Origin: Vesta saturnalis
Lineage: Eukaryota > Arthropoda > Insecta > Coleoptera > Lampyridae
DNA length: 64,000 nt
Assembly (NCBI GenBank): GCA_036346205.1
Contig: JARFJB010001910.1
Span: 2,355,001 to 2,419,000 of the forward strand
Direction: 5' to 3'
The notes under the pieces: model-generated
Seen by the model: the letters and a program-made list of their open reading frames with translations, nothing else
Databases searched by the model: none
Told to the model about the DNA's origin: nothing
Shown: piece by piece, positions 1 to 11,335 of the stretch
Layout of the letters: the number at the start of each line of letters is the position of its first letter
Position numbering within the stretch: position 1 is the stretch's first letter
Made by a program: the position numbers and the translations under genes

Positions 1-385
1 CTCTTTTATAAGGAATATAAAGTATGGTGTTTTTTCTTACTTATATCAACATAATTAAACGATTCCAAAATTAGTTTAGGAGTAATAATGCGAACCAACA
101 CAAGACTGTGTTTTAATCAACAAAAATTAAATAAATTTTAGCAAATATAAAGTAGTCATGCATTTATGGCTTTAATGTTTGTACATGTTCATGTTTTTAT
201 ACAAAATATACTCGCCTGGGTAATGCTGGATGGATGTAGTAGCCTAGCGTCATCACTGCCGATCTCAGGCCCGGAAAAGAGGAGATTTGATGGATCAGTT
301 TAGCAGCGATAAGATTAAGGAATCAACACAGAGCCACGATGTATGGGCAGAATGACGAATCACGTAATAAAATAAGAAAACCAGC

Positions 386-640
386 TGAAGAACAAAAAAA
401 TGTTCGTAGAATGGCAACGTGGAACATAGGTCATTAAATAAAATAGATCAATAAATTAAAGTGGATTTAAAAGAAATGTGTACGAAGGTATAGGTAAATA
501 TCAAAATGCAACATAAGCCATAATGATCAAAAAACGATATAAAAGTAAAATGGAAGAATGCGACTATCTTGGAAAGATGAACCAGAATCAAACCTAAAAT
601 ATTAAAAAAAACAGCCAACATAATTGCGCACCAGAGAATA
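386..640 (+). pseudogene. possible LINE endonuclease relic
   Basis: Positions 405-434 read RMATWNIGH, which resembles the start of the apurinic-type endonuclease domain of non-LTR retrotransposons (often annotated as craniofacial development protein 2-like). A stop follows at once and the rest to about 640 is AT-rich and frame-broken. The identification rests on one short motif, so it is tentative. Confidence 0.3.
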
Positions 641-940
641 ACAAACCGCTTATTTTAGACTTCAGTTTGGCAGTTTAAATTAGTTTAAATTTAATTAAAA
701 TGCTTAGCTTTTTTGGGTTTTTATATTTTACATAAATCTATTCGTTTCGATAACAACTACAGTTATTGTCCTCAGTAGTGACAGTCTGATAAAGTTATAA
801 AGTCATCTAGGAATCTAATTTTAGTAAAAAATACCTAGATCCTTAATAAAATTAAATATTATTAAACTAGTTTGTAAATGACAAATCAAAACACACTCTA
901 ATAGTCGAAGGCTAACAGTGAAAAATTAGGAGTGCGAATA
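641..940. other. AT-rich, nothing recognised
   Basis: No open frame, RNA gene or clear repeat structure was seen in this stretch. Confidence 0.5.
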
Positions 941-944
941 ATTC

Positions 945-1240
945 TCGATATATCGATAATATTTGTCTATCGACATTATCGATTATCGATTATCGATAAT
1001 GTTAATTATCAATAATGCCAATAATATCGATAATTTATAACTTTCTAGAGGCTAACAATTCTCCGTATCACTATCTGTAGTTTTGTGTGAAGATAAAATG
1101 CGTCCTTGTATAGTTAGTAATAATATTTACGAAAAAAATAAACCTAAAAGAATTCATGGTCACCTCAGTGAGGTAACCATAGATTCTTTCGATTTTATCG
1201 ATATTATCGACATTTTTTGGTTATCGATAATCAATTTTCA
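945..1240. repeat. ATCGAT-rich patch with 45 bp palindrome
   Basis: Runs of ATCGAT/TATCGATAAT occur at 945-1040 and again at 1185-1235. Between them lies an imperfect palindrome at 1147-1191 centred on ACCTCAGTGAGGT, flanked by ATGGT/ACCAT and AGAAT/ATTCT. The symmetry suggests a small MITE-like element, but no target duplication could be fixed. Confidence 0.45.
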
Positions 1241-4195
1241 TTACCGCGCAGACTAATGAAAGAGTAAATTTGACAAAATTTAAACAAATTATGATGTAAG
1301 TGTAAAGTTTAACCTGTAACCCATTATCATCTTCCGGAGTGTATAAATTATTTTGTTTTTGTGGAAAAATATACACTGTAACCACAAAACGTAGCTTTTA
1401 TACAAGACCTAAAGAACATGTTAAACGTACTACATTCTGTTTTCACTGTAAAATGACAATTACGGTTATTAACACGAATTAAACAATACTTAACGATATT
1501 ACCACCACTGAAACAAAGCTCCATGCATAGGCAAAGGAAGTTGAGTTCTACGTTAGTGTTTCACTATTTAAACACTATTTTAACAAAGCATTTAATAAAA
1601 ATGCAGCAAGAGAATGCACAACGTGCCTCTAGAACATGCAACGAAATTCAAAGGTATTATCCTTTTCGTGCACATGGCGCTAACTTAACAATTATTACAA
1701 GGAATAATTAGTTAATTAAAATCAAGCAATTTTTTTTAAATTTCTAATTGTCGTTTTATAATTATCGTTAAATAAAAACCGCTGCCAAATTATCTACCAT
1801 AATGCTTTCTTATACAACGTGATCAATCTCAAGTGTACTGTAGTGGTATGACAAAAATCCCTAGTTGTTAATATTGTTGTGTTTTGCAGTTGGCTGCTTT
1901 GGATTTTTAGTGTGGTTTTAGTCGTTTTAGTTTATGTCAGTTTATGTTATATTATACCTTCGTTTTTCACTTTTGTATTTTCTTGGTACCGAAATGTTAC
2001 AAAATGTATTCGCGAATATGCAACGTAGGGTGAACTTATGTTTACAATTTAATGGCGGTCATTTTGAACATATGCTGTAAAGCAAAGTGTGATAACTAAT
2101 GTGTACCTAAGGAATTAAAAAAAAAATTGTAAAAGACATTGTCATTCCATAAACATGTACTGTAAATTTTATTTAATTATAATAAAATTATAACATTCAA
2201 ATACTTAAGATTCATTATTTTGTAATGATGTAATCCAATCATTAAATAATATTTTATTTATTTTGTTGTATTTTATAGGGATACAGTCTAATCAAATACA
2301 AAATAGTCATTATTTAAATTATAATATTTTATAATATGTATAAGTTAATGACCTTCATATAGATTTGAAACTGATCGTAGTTTTTACTCGAACCATGCTC
2401 TAGAGTAGCTTGACCAATACAGCTTCTTACCAACCTATCAGTGGTACCAACTTAAATATTTTGATCACGTGGTATACACTTGAGATTGATCACTCTGTAT
2501 ATGTAAATAAATAACTTCAAAGCACACAATACTTGAATTTGAATCATATCGGTTTTTAAGCACGATAATTCCCCATTTTTGATCCGTCATTTTGAATTTT
2601 TTAATTTTGACAAATGATTTATTCTTAGCGATCTTAAAAACCCCCAATACCCAATTTTCAAAAAAATAAATAAAAAGATTAACAACAATAATTGTGGGGT
2701 TATCTCAGTTAACTAACAAAATTTAATGATAATTTTTGTTATAGTGATGCAGCTACGTTTAACTGATTTAAAGAAGTAAAATAACAAATATCAAACATGT
2801 CTATTAAAACGTCATTAAGATAATTACTTCCACATCCAACGGATGGGAAGTACTGTATGGCTAAAAAAATTTTCCAAAATTATTATTTGCTCAATCGCTT
2901 TAACATGTCCAAAAACAAAATTTGAGCAAAAAAAAATTTGTCTGTGTGTGTGTGTACTCCATAACTTTCGAAGGACAACATATCAACTTGAAATTTGACA
3001 TACACATAGATATCGACTACCCAAAGCCACTGATTGTTTTTGGGGTCAGTGGGGTATGGGGAAAGGGGTAAAATTGGGGGGTAAGTACCCCTTTTGCAAA
3101 TTTTTATTTTTTTAGATTTTTTTCCATTTAATATGTGATTAGTAATATAATTGTAAGTATTTTTTGTGCCTATAATTTTTCTGTACAACAAACGGTTTAC
3201 AAGAAATTAGCAAAAAACCGTCACTTTAAAAAACCGGTTTTTCCTAAATATCTCCGGAACTACTTAACATATTCAAAAAGTGAAAATACCATTAGATATG
3301 AAATAAAATTTCTCACAAAAAGTGTTTTTGCAATTTTTTCTAAAATGTTATCATTTTCGAAATATTTCCAAAAAACTCGATTTTGGAACCCGTCTACACG
3401 ATTTTTTTGAAACTGTAAATGGTATTAGATAGAAGATCAAATTTGTGATCGAAAAGCATTCTTGTAATTTTAAAAATTAATCGTTTTCGAGTTATTTACA
3501 AAAAAAAACGATTTTTTGATGTGGAAATATTGATACAATTTACAACGGTTTTTCGGTAGTAATACAAAATGAAACTATTTAAACACACGTATATATATGG
3601 CATACAACGGCAATTATGACACAGGGATTTAGTCCACAAGACCAACTGATGCTCATTATAAGCTGATTGAATTTCTCTTACTCTAAGTTTATTTCCACTC
3701 CCACATTTTTTTCTGAGCTTCGGACCGCGAAATTAAAAACAAGCTACACATGACACAATCCAAGTTGTAATAAGATTTTTGTTTCGGTGGTTGTAATATT
3801 GACAAACATTGCCATTGTCAGTAGTAAAAGTAAGTATCCACCAATCATAACAAATATGAGCATACGTTACCAACATCGAAAAAAAGAAAGGTTCAGTTTC
3901 ATAAAGTGAAACATTATAAAACCCCTTTGGGTTTCATAGTGTGCTTATTATAAACGCAAAATAGATAAACTATCTTTCTTATCCTAAAAATCGGCGAGAT
4001 TGTTAAAATTTAAGCTGCCAGGCATACTGCAGCTTTTTGACACGTTGATGTTCAGAAGTGTCAATATAATTTGAAACATGATGGCGTCCCCAGAAACGTT
4101 TTCAAAAATATTCTAAAGGAATTAATAACGTCAAAACAACATTTGTTTTGTGATACAAATAACCATTATTTTAATGTATTCCGTAAAATATATAT
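1241..4195. other. AT-rich non-coding stretch
   Basis: No protein family was recognised; the small open frames here have no recognisable motif. A small hairpin sits at 2825-2852 (TACTTCC ... GGAAGTA). The stretch 2900-3540 has long A/T runs with phrases such as tatctccgga and a (TG)n run at 2941-2953, the style of transposon untranslated sequence, but I cannot assign it. Confidence 0.4.
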
Positions 4196-4228
4196 TATCT
4201 TGGCCACCAAAGAATTGACCTACGTCAT
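4196..4228 (+). repeat. left terminal inverted repeat, copy A
   Basis: This 33 bp sequence is the exact reverse complement of 11303-11335. It includes the TA at 4196-4197 and ends in CTACGTCAT, which is shared with the repeat of copy D. Confidence 0.85.
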
Positions 4229-4606
4229 CGATACATGCACCTTGCTAAATAAAACGTTTATTTTGCCATCGCACATTTAAATATACATCAAAAAAGGATG
4301 ATTCAAATTTCCAGTGTATTTTGAGTAACCGACGTATGTTATCTACTGTTGAACCACAATGAAAAGAGATGACGTATAAATACTTGTTGTAATTTTTGTC
4401 TTAATATGATTATGAAAATGCTCATTTGACTAACCTAGTTTGTAATTCTTAACTTGTTTAGTTTCTTTCTAATTTCCTACGTTTCTATATTTCATTGTAC
4501 ATTTTCAAAACAGTTCTTTTCAGAATTCTTCCCTTTATTCATTCATTTACGTTTATTCAAATATCTTTGTTAGTTTTTCCGATACCTCGTAATATCTATA
4601 GAAGGT

Positions 4607-5941
4607 AAAACCTTGAATACGCAAGAACAACAGTTTGTGCTGAATTTATTATAATATTTTGAAAAGGAGAAAGAAAAAAACGACACTTTAATACCACTTT
4701 CTAGAGTCCAAGAGGTAGGTATTTTTAGAATTGACTTAAGCTCAATTAATAGTGATATCAAATGTACAGCGTGTAGCAAATGCCTTCGGTATATCTATCA
4801 CAACAGTGAAAAATATCAAGTCTCGGACAAAATTCAACCCAATTCTATCTAGTCCGGGTAAAAAACGGCCACGTAAGAAAGTTAAATCCGAAGATCTTAT
4901 AGATACCTCAAAAATGTCTATCAGGAATACCTCATAGAATACGTACGGACAAAGTTACAGAAAAACATGTCACAGTTGCAACTTTAAACGCAGAAATTCG
5001 TAACACCCATATTCTGTTAAGTGATACAAGTTTAAATCGTGCCTTACATGCAATTGGGTTCAAGTTCCAGAAAGAATGTAATCGAAGAGCTTTGTTGAAA
5101 AAATAAATATAGCTGAAATGAGAACACAGTTTCTGAAACAATACAAGCGAGAAATCAATGTACCAATTTGTAGGCAAGCAGTATTATTGACGAAACATGG
5201 ATCTATTCAAAAGGAAATCCGGAAAAGTGACATATGGCAAGATGACGATGTAAAGAGTGTACCAAAACCTCAAGGATATGATGCTAAAAGATTTATAGTT
5301 ATTAATGCTGGAACTGCCTTAGGATTTGTAGAGAATGCTTCTTTGTTATTTCGATGTCATTGAAAGAAGATTACCATGGTGAAATGAATGGGGATATGTT
5401 TAAAAAATGGATCACTGAACAACTCCTAAACAATTTGGAAGCACCTTCATTAATTATGATGGATAATGCGCCTTACCATTCCATGTTAATGGAAAAACTA
5501 CCAACATCGTCTTGGGCGAAAAGTAACATGATTTCATTGTTAATAAAAAATAACATAAATTATGATCCCACTTCATTCAAAACCAATCTCTATTCGTTAA
5601 TCAAAACACAACGAATAGTAAAACAATGTGAGGTAGACGAAATAATAAGGAGTTACGGACATGACGTATTAAGATTGCCATCTTATCATTGTGAATTCAA
5701 TGCAATTGAACTAATATGGGCACATGCTAAAGGATACTATAACAAGCACATAGAAAGAGATGGTTACAAAGACGAAAATGTAATTAGTACGTCGGCCGAA
5801 GCTTTACAACATATTTGGGCTAATTGTCTACGCCAAACAGAGGAGATGCTAAAACAGTGGTATAAACGAGAAGTGCTAGATTTTACATTAGACGAAATGA
5901 TTATTAACGTTACAAGTGATTGTATATTACATTTTTTTTAA
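4607..5941 (+). pseudogene. DD82E-type transposase, broken, copy A
   Basis: DDE transposase relic of the IS630/Tc1/mariner superfamily. A first exon-like piece ends RVQE at 4714; a 55 bp GT-AG intron (4715-4769) precedes RVANAFGIS, the helix-turn-helix region. DETWIY (first catalytic Asp) is at 5189-5206, in a different frame from the following block, so at least one frameshift lies there. The second Asp is in MMDNAPYH (codon 5462) and the Glu in NAIELIWA (codon 5708), with 81 residues between. Other family marks are RSYGHDVLRLPSYHCEFN. Stops and frameshifts (near 4920, 5100, 5215 and 5350) make it non-functional as read. Confidence 0.8.
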
Positions 5942-6721
5942 TCAATGCGTTATTACAACATAATTATGTATTTCACAAATATACACCAATTAATTGCATT
6001 AAAATTTATTTAACCATCTGGAAGGCCACAGCATTGCTGACTATTGCAATTACAGTTGTACATATTCGATGATCTTTGCAAGATCGTAATTACTTAACCT
6101 ACAAATGTAAATGTTGGGACATATACCTTTATAAAAATCAGCATTTTACATTAATCTAATTTCCCATTTTCATCCACCTGTGGGTCAAGGTGGTATTTTT
6201 GAAACCATGTTTCATATTATCATCAGCAATTGTAATTAAGATTAAATACCTTTGTATGTATAATAACGTCTAACACTTACCATGGTCTTTATTTTTTATG
6301 TTACGATAAACCTTTCTAATCGGTTTTAACAAAATTCAATAACTTCAAAATATTTAATTTTTTTAATTCTTCTACGAAGTATTTTAACATTGAGATTTGG
6401 AAACATTACTACATTACCGCCATCTAAGAGAAGATTTATTAAGTTTGATTTTTAATCATTTATTATTATGAATATAAGTTGACTCATCTTTTTCATATTA
6501 AATCATTCCTCACTAGATTATGCAGGGCCCGCTCCAAAACCGGACAACCCGGACATTTCTCCGGGGCGGCAAATCTTAGGGGCGACATTTTTACACTCAG
6601 AATGTGAGAAAATATTAATATTAAAATATTAATAATAATAGCATGCCGCCTTTCATTTGTAAAAACATTTCTTATCACTGTTTTTACAAGAAAGTTAAAA
6701 TACTTGTTTTTCATCTATATA

Positions 6722-7617
6722 CAGTCAAAGCTGCTTATAGCGAACCCGTTTATAACGAACTTCCGGGTATAACGTAGTAGTTTTAAAAGTCCCGTCACAC
6801 TATCCATAAGATCCCTTATAAATATTGTTTGTTATAATAAATCCGTAAACAACGAACTTTCGGATATAACGTTCGGAAAAATTGTTTCCGTTCTTTAAAT
6901 TTTACACAAAAGTAAGCAAGTATTCTGCCAGTAAAATAAATAACAGGTACGTAGATTATTTGATGTGCAAAGATAAGGTTTCTGTAATTCTTTTCTTAGA
7001 AATGCCTGCCTAAATACATTCCTAATTGGTGTTTAAATCTTTAATCCTAAAGAGTAATTATGTATTTTAACAATACTGTACACGCTGACCTTGCAGAGTT
7101 TTTGCTAATCAACTTGTCAATAAAATAAATCAATTAACAGACTAATTAAACAATAGGTGGCCTAATATCAAGGGTAATTTTAGTGATAATGGCGACGAAA
7201 CTGGGCTATTTTTTTAAATTAAAGAACCCAGATAAAACACTAAAATTTAAAGGTGAAAAATGTGTAGGCGGCAAATTATCAAAAGAGCGGGTAACAATTA
7301 TTATGTGTGCTAATTTAACGGGGACAGAAAAACGAAAGCAAATTACTCAAGTCACGGTGTTTCAAAAATGTAAATCGAAAATTGTGTGGATAAACTGTTT
7401 TGGTCTACGAAATATAATAAACAATCGAAAATTACAGACTTTTTTAACAAAAACTAACTTATAAATGTGTAAATATTCTATAATATAGTGATTTATTAAT
7501 GAATCGTAAAAATAAAATATGTATATAACTATTTTCTTTTCTTGTTTATTACGAACTTCGGATATAACAAACTTATTTTTCAAGTCCCTTGTGGTTCGTT
7601 ATAACCGGATTCTACTG
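6722..7617 (+). mobile_element. pogo/Tigger-like element
   Basis: The ends are CAGTCAAAGCTGCTTATAGC on the left and, read inward on the other strand, CAGTAGAATCCGGTTATAAC on the right, each next to a TA (6720-6721 and 7618-7619). Both subterminal regions repeat variants of TATAACGAACTTCGG. This end structure and the TA duplication fit Tigger elements. The interior keeps only a fragment of transposase, so it is a deletion derivative nested inside the hAT. Confidence 0.75.
7183..7464 (+). pseudogene. Tigger transposase fragment
   Basis: The frame contains GGKLSKERVTIIMCANLTGT, a block characteristic of Tigger/pogo DDE transposases located after the first catalytic Asp. The phrase LKFKGEKCVGG just before it also fits. 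The N-terminal CENP-B-type DNA-binding part and the rest of the catalytic domain are absent, so this 93-codon frame is a remnant. Confidence 0.65.
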
Positions 7618-7898
7618 TAGTTGTAAATAAAATAGGTATAATTACGAAAAAATAATTAATTATTCAATAATAATTATTAAATAAGGAACACGGGTGTTGT
7701 ATACACTACCTAATATAACCGCGCATCGCATATATACCATATAAATCAGCAAGCAGGGTGCCGCATGAACTTGTCTGAATTAGGAATTGACAAGAAATGA
7801 CTTGTTTATTGTCTTCAACTATAAAAGGGTGTCTTATTGCAGCATAGCATTGTTTTTGCTCATTCGTCGGTGGTGATAACAAGTGTAACAATAAATGG

Positions 7899-8000
7899 AA
7901 AAGATTAGTATTATTGTAAAAAAAGCGTGGGGTGCTCGATGAATGAAAAATATGGCACAAAGCACCCCACGCTTTTTTCACAATAACACTAATCTTTTTC
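7899..8000. repeat. long hairpin, 38 bp arms
   Basis: The left arm at 7899-7935 and the right arm at 7961-7999 are near-perfect reverse complements; the inner part GCGTGGGGTGCT pairs exactly with AGCACCCCACGC. The loop is about 25 nt. The transcript would fold into a strong stem; it could be a small MITE or an element-borne hairpin RNA. Confidence 0.65.
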
Positions 8001-8295
8001 GTTTATTTATATTTTCTGCCTATATTAAGAATTATTTTTCGTTTTTTAGTTCGATTGATCATTAAAGCGTGTTTTTTAGTTTTTTTAAACTATATTTATT
8101 TACAATGAGCTGTAGAATGGGTAGAATCGAAACAGTTATTACATAGCTTCAAATGCGCCGTATCTGGTATCGTATGTATCGCCGACCGCGCGCATGCTTG
8201 TTCAAAGAAGTCGGTTACAAACAGACAGACAAGCAAAAAAACATATAGGTGAAGCTAATATAAGCGTGTTAAAAACAAACTTTCATTTAAATTTC

Positions 8296-8523
8296 ATAAT
8301 CTTTTTCAAGGTAGGTATTTGAAGAAGCTCCTTCTCAGATGAAAATTAAATTTTGAAAACGATTTTTAAACAAAACAGATAAATTAATTAAAAAGTTAAA
8401 AGACTTGTTTTGATAATTTTAAAAGGATAGAAATTTGTTTATGTTTCGTTAAAAAATCGTCCTTGAAATTTAATTTTCAGCTGCGAAGGAGCTTTTCAAA
8501 TACCTTAAAAAAGGTTATGAAAT
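8296..8523. repeat. inverted repeat, arms about 85 bp
   Basis: The left arm starts TTCATAATCTTTTTCAAGG and includes GAAGCTCCTTC; the right arm is its diverged complement ending CCTTAAAAAAGGTTATGAA. The spacer is about 60 bp. There is no coding potential. Best explained as a small fold-back MITE inside the hAT element. Confidence 0.55.
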
Positions 8524-9081
8524 ATACGGAATACCCTAAAGCTTGATTTTTTTTTAATAATTCCTGCCTTTTACTGACCAGTAGACCCTGATTCCTTTTT
8601 TTCTTATCAACTACTGAATGCGATCCCTTTTAAGTAAAGCTACGAATATTTTTACCTAGTTTTATAAATAAAATTTTCTTAAAAATAGCAAAAGTTTGTT
8701 AGGTATTTTATAAAATTAAAATAAAATATTTATTTAAACATTGAGCATTCTAGAATAAATCTATGCATGATCTGACTAAATTGGACAAGAAAAATTGCCC
8801 TATTTTATACCATTTTAGATTTTGGAGCAAAATTGTGTAAAATGAAAGTGCTTATACTTTTTCAAATTTGAAAACTATCAGGTGCGGTAGGTTCGTTACT
8901 ATTTTACTACTATTACGTAATTTATAAATATAAAAAACATATAAAACTGCTTAATCGTTCCCCTAGATCTTAAATGAGCATAAAAAAGTGCAGTACTTGT
9001 CTAATTTAACTAAGTCTATTGTAAGACAATTTCCTTATAATTTGCTTTGTTTTATTTCAGATATTTTGTGTATCTTCCAGA

Positions 9082-11032
9082 ATGTCCGAGGGACGCAAAA
9101 AACTATCTGGTTGCGAATATAAAAAACGAAGGGTGGAAAAAGAAATGCAAAGGCAAAGACCAGCTGGCACTTTACTAAATTATTTACAGAGTACGCCGGG
9201 CAGTACCAAAACAAATGACGACTCAAAATGTTCTACATCAAAGACAGCATTGAAAGACACTGAAACGCTGAAATAAACCATTGGCAAGAAGTGCTTTTAA
9301 GAATCGTAGCAATCACTAAAATGCTTGGTAAAAGTTGTCTGGCTTTCCAAGGTATAAGCGACAAGCTGTTTGAGCATAATCACGGAAATTTCTTAAAAAT
9401 AGTTGAGCTGGCTTAAAAAAGAAGAAACGAAAACTCACTATCTTGGGAAAAATATTCAAAACGAGATAATAGACCTGTTGCATCAAAGTGTGAAACCTTA
9501 TATTATTAATGAAATAAAAAAAGCCAAATATTATTCGATTATTTTAGATTGCACTCCTGATATTTCTAAGGTGGAGCAAATGACTCTTGTAATCAGGTAT
9601 GTTTCAATCAATAAAACTGATTCCAATCAGGATGAGGTTGAAATTAAAATTAAGGAAAGCTTTTTGGGTTTTCTTCCAGTTGAAAGGTCTACAGGGAAGC
9701 AAATGTTTGAAATTATAATTGCAGAACTTAATAATTTGGGTTTAAATTTACAGGATATAAGAGGACGGGGATATGACAACGGGTCTAATATGCGGGGCGA
9801 TAAATCAGGAGAGCAGTCTAGGATTAAGAACCTAAATCCGAGCTTTCTACGTTCCATGTAGTAGTCACTCTCTCAATCTAGTAGTTAACGATATGGTAAA
9901 AGCATATTTGGAAGGCGCTAATTTTTTAATATGATTCAAAAATATATGTATTTTTCAGCATCTACTTTTCGCTGGGCAATTCTTCTAAAACATGTCCAGG
10001 GTTTGACTTTAAAACCATTAAGTGATACTAGATGGGAGAGTAGGATAAAGGCTTTAAAGCCTTTAAGATTTTATATCGGAGGCGTATACGACGCCTTGCT
10101 AAGCATTTATGAGAATGAAGAAATTGATAATTTAATAAGGGATGAAGCCTCGGGTTTATTAAGTTGTATTAAACAATTTAAATTTTTGTGTTCAATAGTT
10201 CTTTGGTATAAAATTTTAAACTGTATTAATCCAATAAGCAAATTGTTGCAGACAAAAGATTATGATCTAGCATCTGCACTTGATCTTTTGCAAAATTGCA
10301 AAAAGTTTTTTCAGGATCTCCGATCGGATAAATCTTTTAATGAAACTATTGTTGATGCGAGAGAACTGGCTGACGAAATTGACGTTGAAGCCAATTTTGA
10401 ATCAACAATACCACGACACCGCGTAGGAAGAAAAAAAAAGGAATTTCCATACGAACCTCGAGATGAACCGCTCGAGAATCCTAAAATTATAAGGTAGATT
10501 TTTTTTATTTAACAATTGACCAGACACTAAATGCAATAGATACTAGATTTAAACAACTTAGTCACCATAGTAATTATTTTCAATTTTTATATAATATATA
10601 TGATTTAAAGGGCATGTCTAAAGAAAATCTTTTAAAACATTGAAACGATCTAGAAAGTATTTTAACTCACGGTGATTCTGTTGATATTAATGGGGTAGAA
10701 TTAGCAGAAGAAATTTGTGCAGTATCTGGGCTTATGGGCAAAAAAGAAAGCCAAGGACTGTTCTAAAATGAATAACAATGTTAAATTGTGCCCCAAACCT
10801 AAGTGCTTCCTTAAGAGTATTGCTGTGTATACCAATAACTGTTGAAAGTGGAGAAAGAAGTTTTTCCAAATTAAAATTGATTACGAATTTTTTACGTTCA
10901 ACTACAACGCAAAATCGTCTTAATGGGTTGGCCATTTTAGCGATTGAGCATGAAATTGCTGATCAAGTTAACTTAAAAGATGTAATAAAGACATTTGCGG
11001 AAATCAAAGTTAGAAAGAAAAATTTCTTTTAG
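9082..11032 (+). pseudogene. hAT transposase (ZMYM1-like), broken
   Basis: Relic of a hAT-superfamily transposase of the type annotated as zinc finger MYM-type protein 1-like. The first piece (9082-9276) starts with an ATG shortly after a polypyrimidine-AG splice acceptor at 9060 and has the typical KKLSGCEYKKRR start. A DUF4371-like region runs 9280-9860, with HYLGKNIQNEII and AKYYSIILDCTPD. A middle piece is at 9931-10497. The C-terminal hATC dimerisation domain (10778-11032) has ITVESGERSFSKLKLI and RLNGLAILAIEHE. Stops and frameshifts near 9277, 9405, 9861, 10498 and 10765 disrupt it. It lies in the sense direction between the hAT terminal repeats. Confidence 0.8.
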
Positions 11033-11302
11033 GTTACTTTATTTTGTAGTTATATTTTTATAGTTTGGTTATACAATATTTTTTGTACTTTCTTAATAGA
11101 ATATAAGTATAGCAATAAAAATGCACCTTATATGTACCAGTACTTTTAAGTTTTGCCCTTTTTAAATGTTTATTATGTAATGTATTACATATATTTTTTT
11201 AAATAAATGATTTTAACATAATTTTTATTTTATTTAAAAAAAACTGGCGGCAAATTGTCTGTTTGTTCGGGGTGACATGAAGGCTAGAGCGGGCCCTGGA
11301 TT

Positions 11303-11335
11303 ATGACGTAGGTCAATTCTTTGGTGGCCAAGATA
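11303..11335 (-). repeat. right terminal inverted repeat, copy A
   Basis: Exact reverse complement of 4196-4228. Its inner edge overlaps the right-hand 7 bp duplication of the hAT element (GATTATG at 11299-11305), so the hAT inserted at the inner border of this repeat. Confidence 0.85.

Larger units (their letters stand above)
6523..11298 (+). mobile_element. hAT element with 12 bp TIRs
   Basis: The ends are perfect 12 bp inverted repeats, CAGGGCCCGCTC at 6523-6534 and its complement at 11287-11298. GATTATG flanks both sides (6516-6522 and 11299-11305); hAT elements normally duplicate 8 bp, so one base is either lost or shared with the end. A frame-broken ZMYM1-like transposase occupies 9082-11032. 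The element carries a Tigger insertion and two hairpin repeats in its 5' non-coding part. Confidence 0.85.
4196..11335 (+). mobile_element. DD82E-type Tc1/mariner element, copy A, interrupted
   Basis: A perfect 33 bp inverted repeat bounds this element (4196-4228 and 11303-11335, outer bases TATCTTGGCCACCAAAG). Each repeat begins at a TA, the target duplication of the Tc1/mariner superfamily. The outer and inner ends of this repeat resemble those of copy D at 32.7 kb. A transposase pseudogene lies at 4607-5941. A 4776 bp hAT element plus a 7 bp duplication sits against the right repeat; without them the element would be about 2.35 kb. Confidence 0.8.

Noticed and set aside
7706..7981. 91-codon minus-strand frame
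   Set aside because: It overlaps the 7899-8000 hairpin and non-coding hAT sequence and shows no family motif.
9627..9857. Minus-strand 76-codon frame
   Set aside because: Antisense shadow of the hAT transposase DUF4371-like region.
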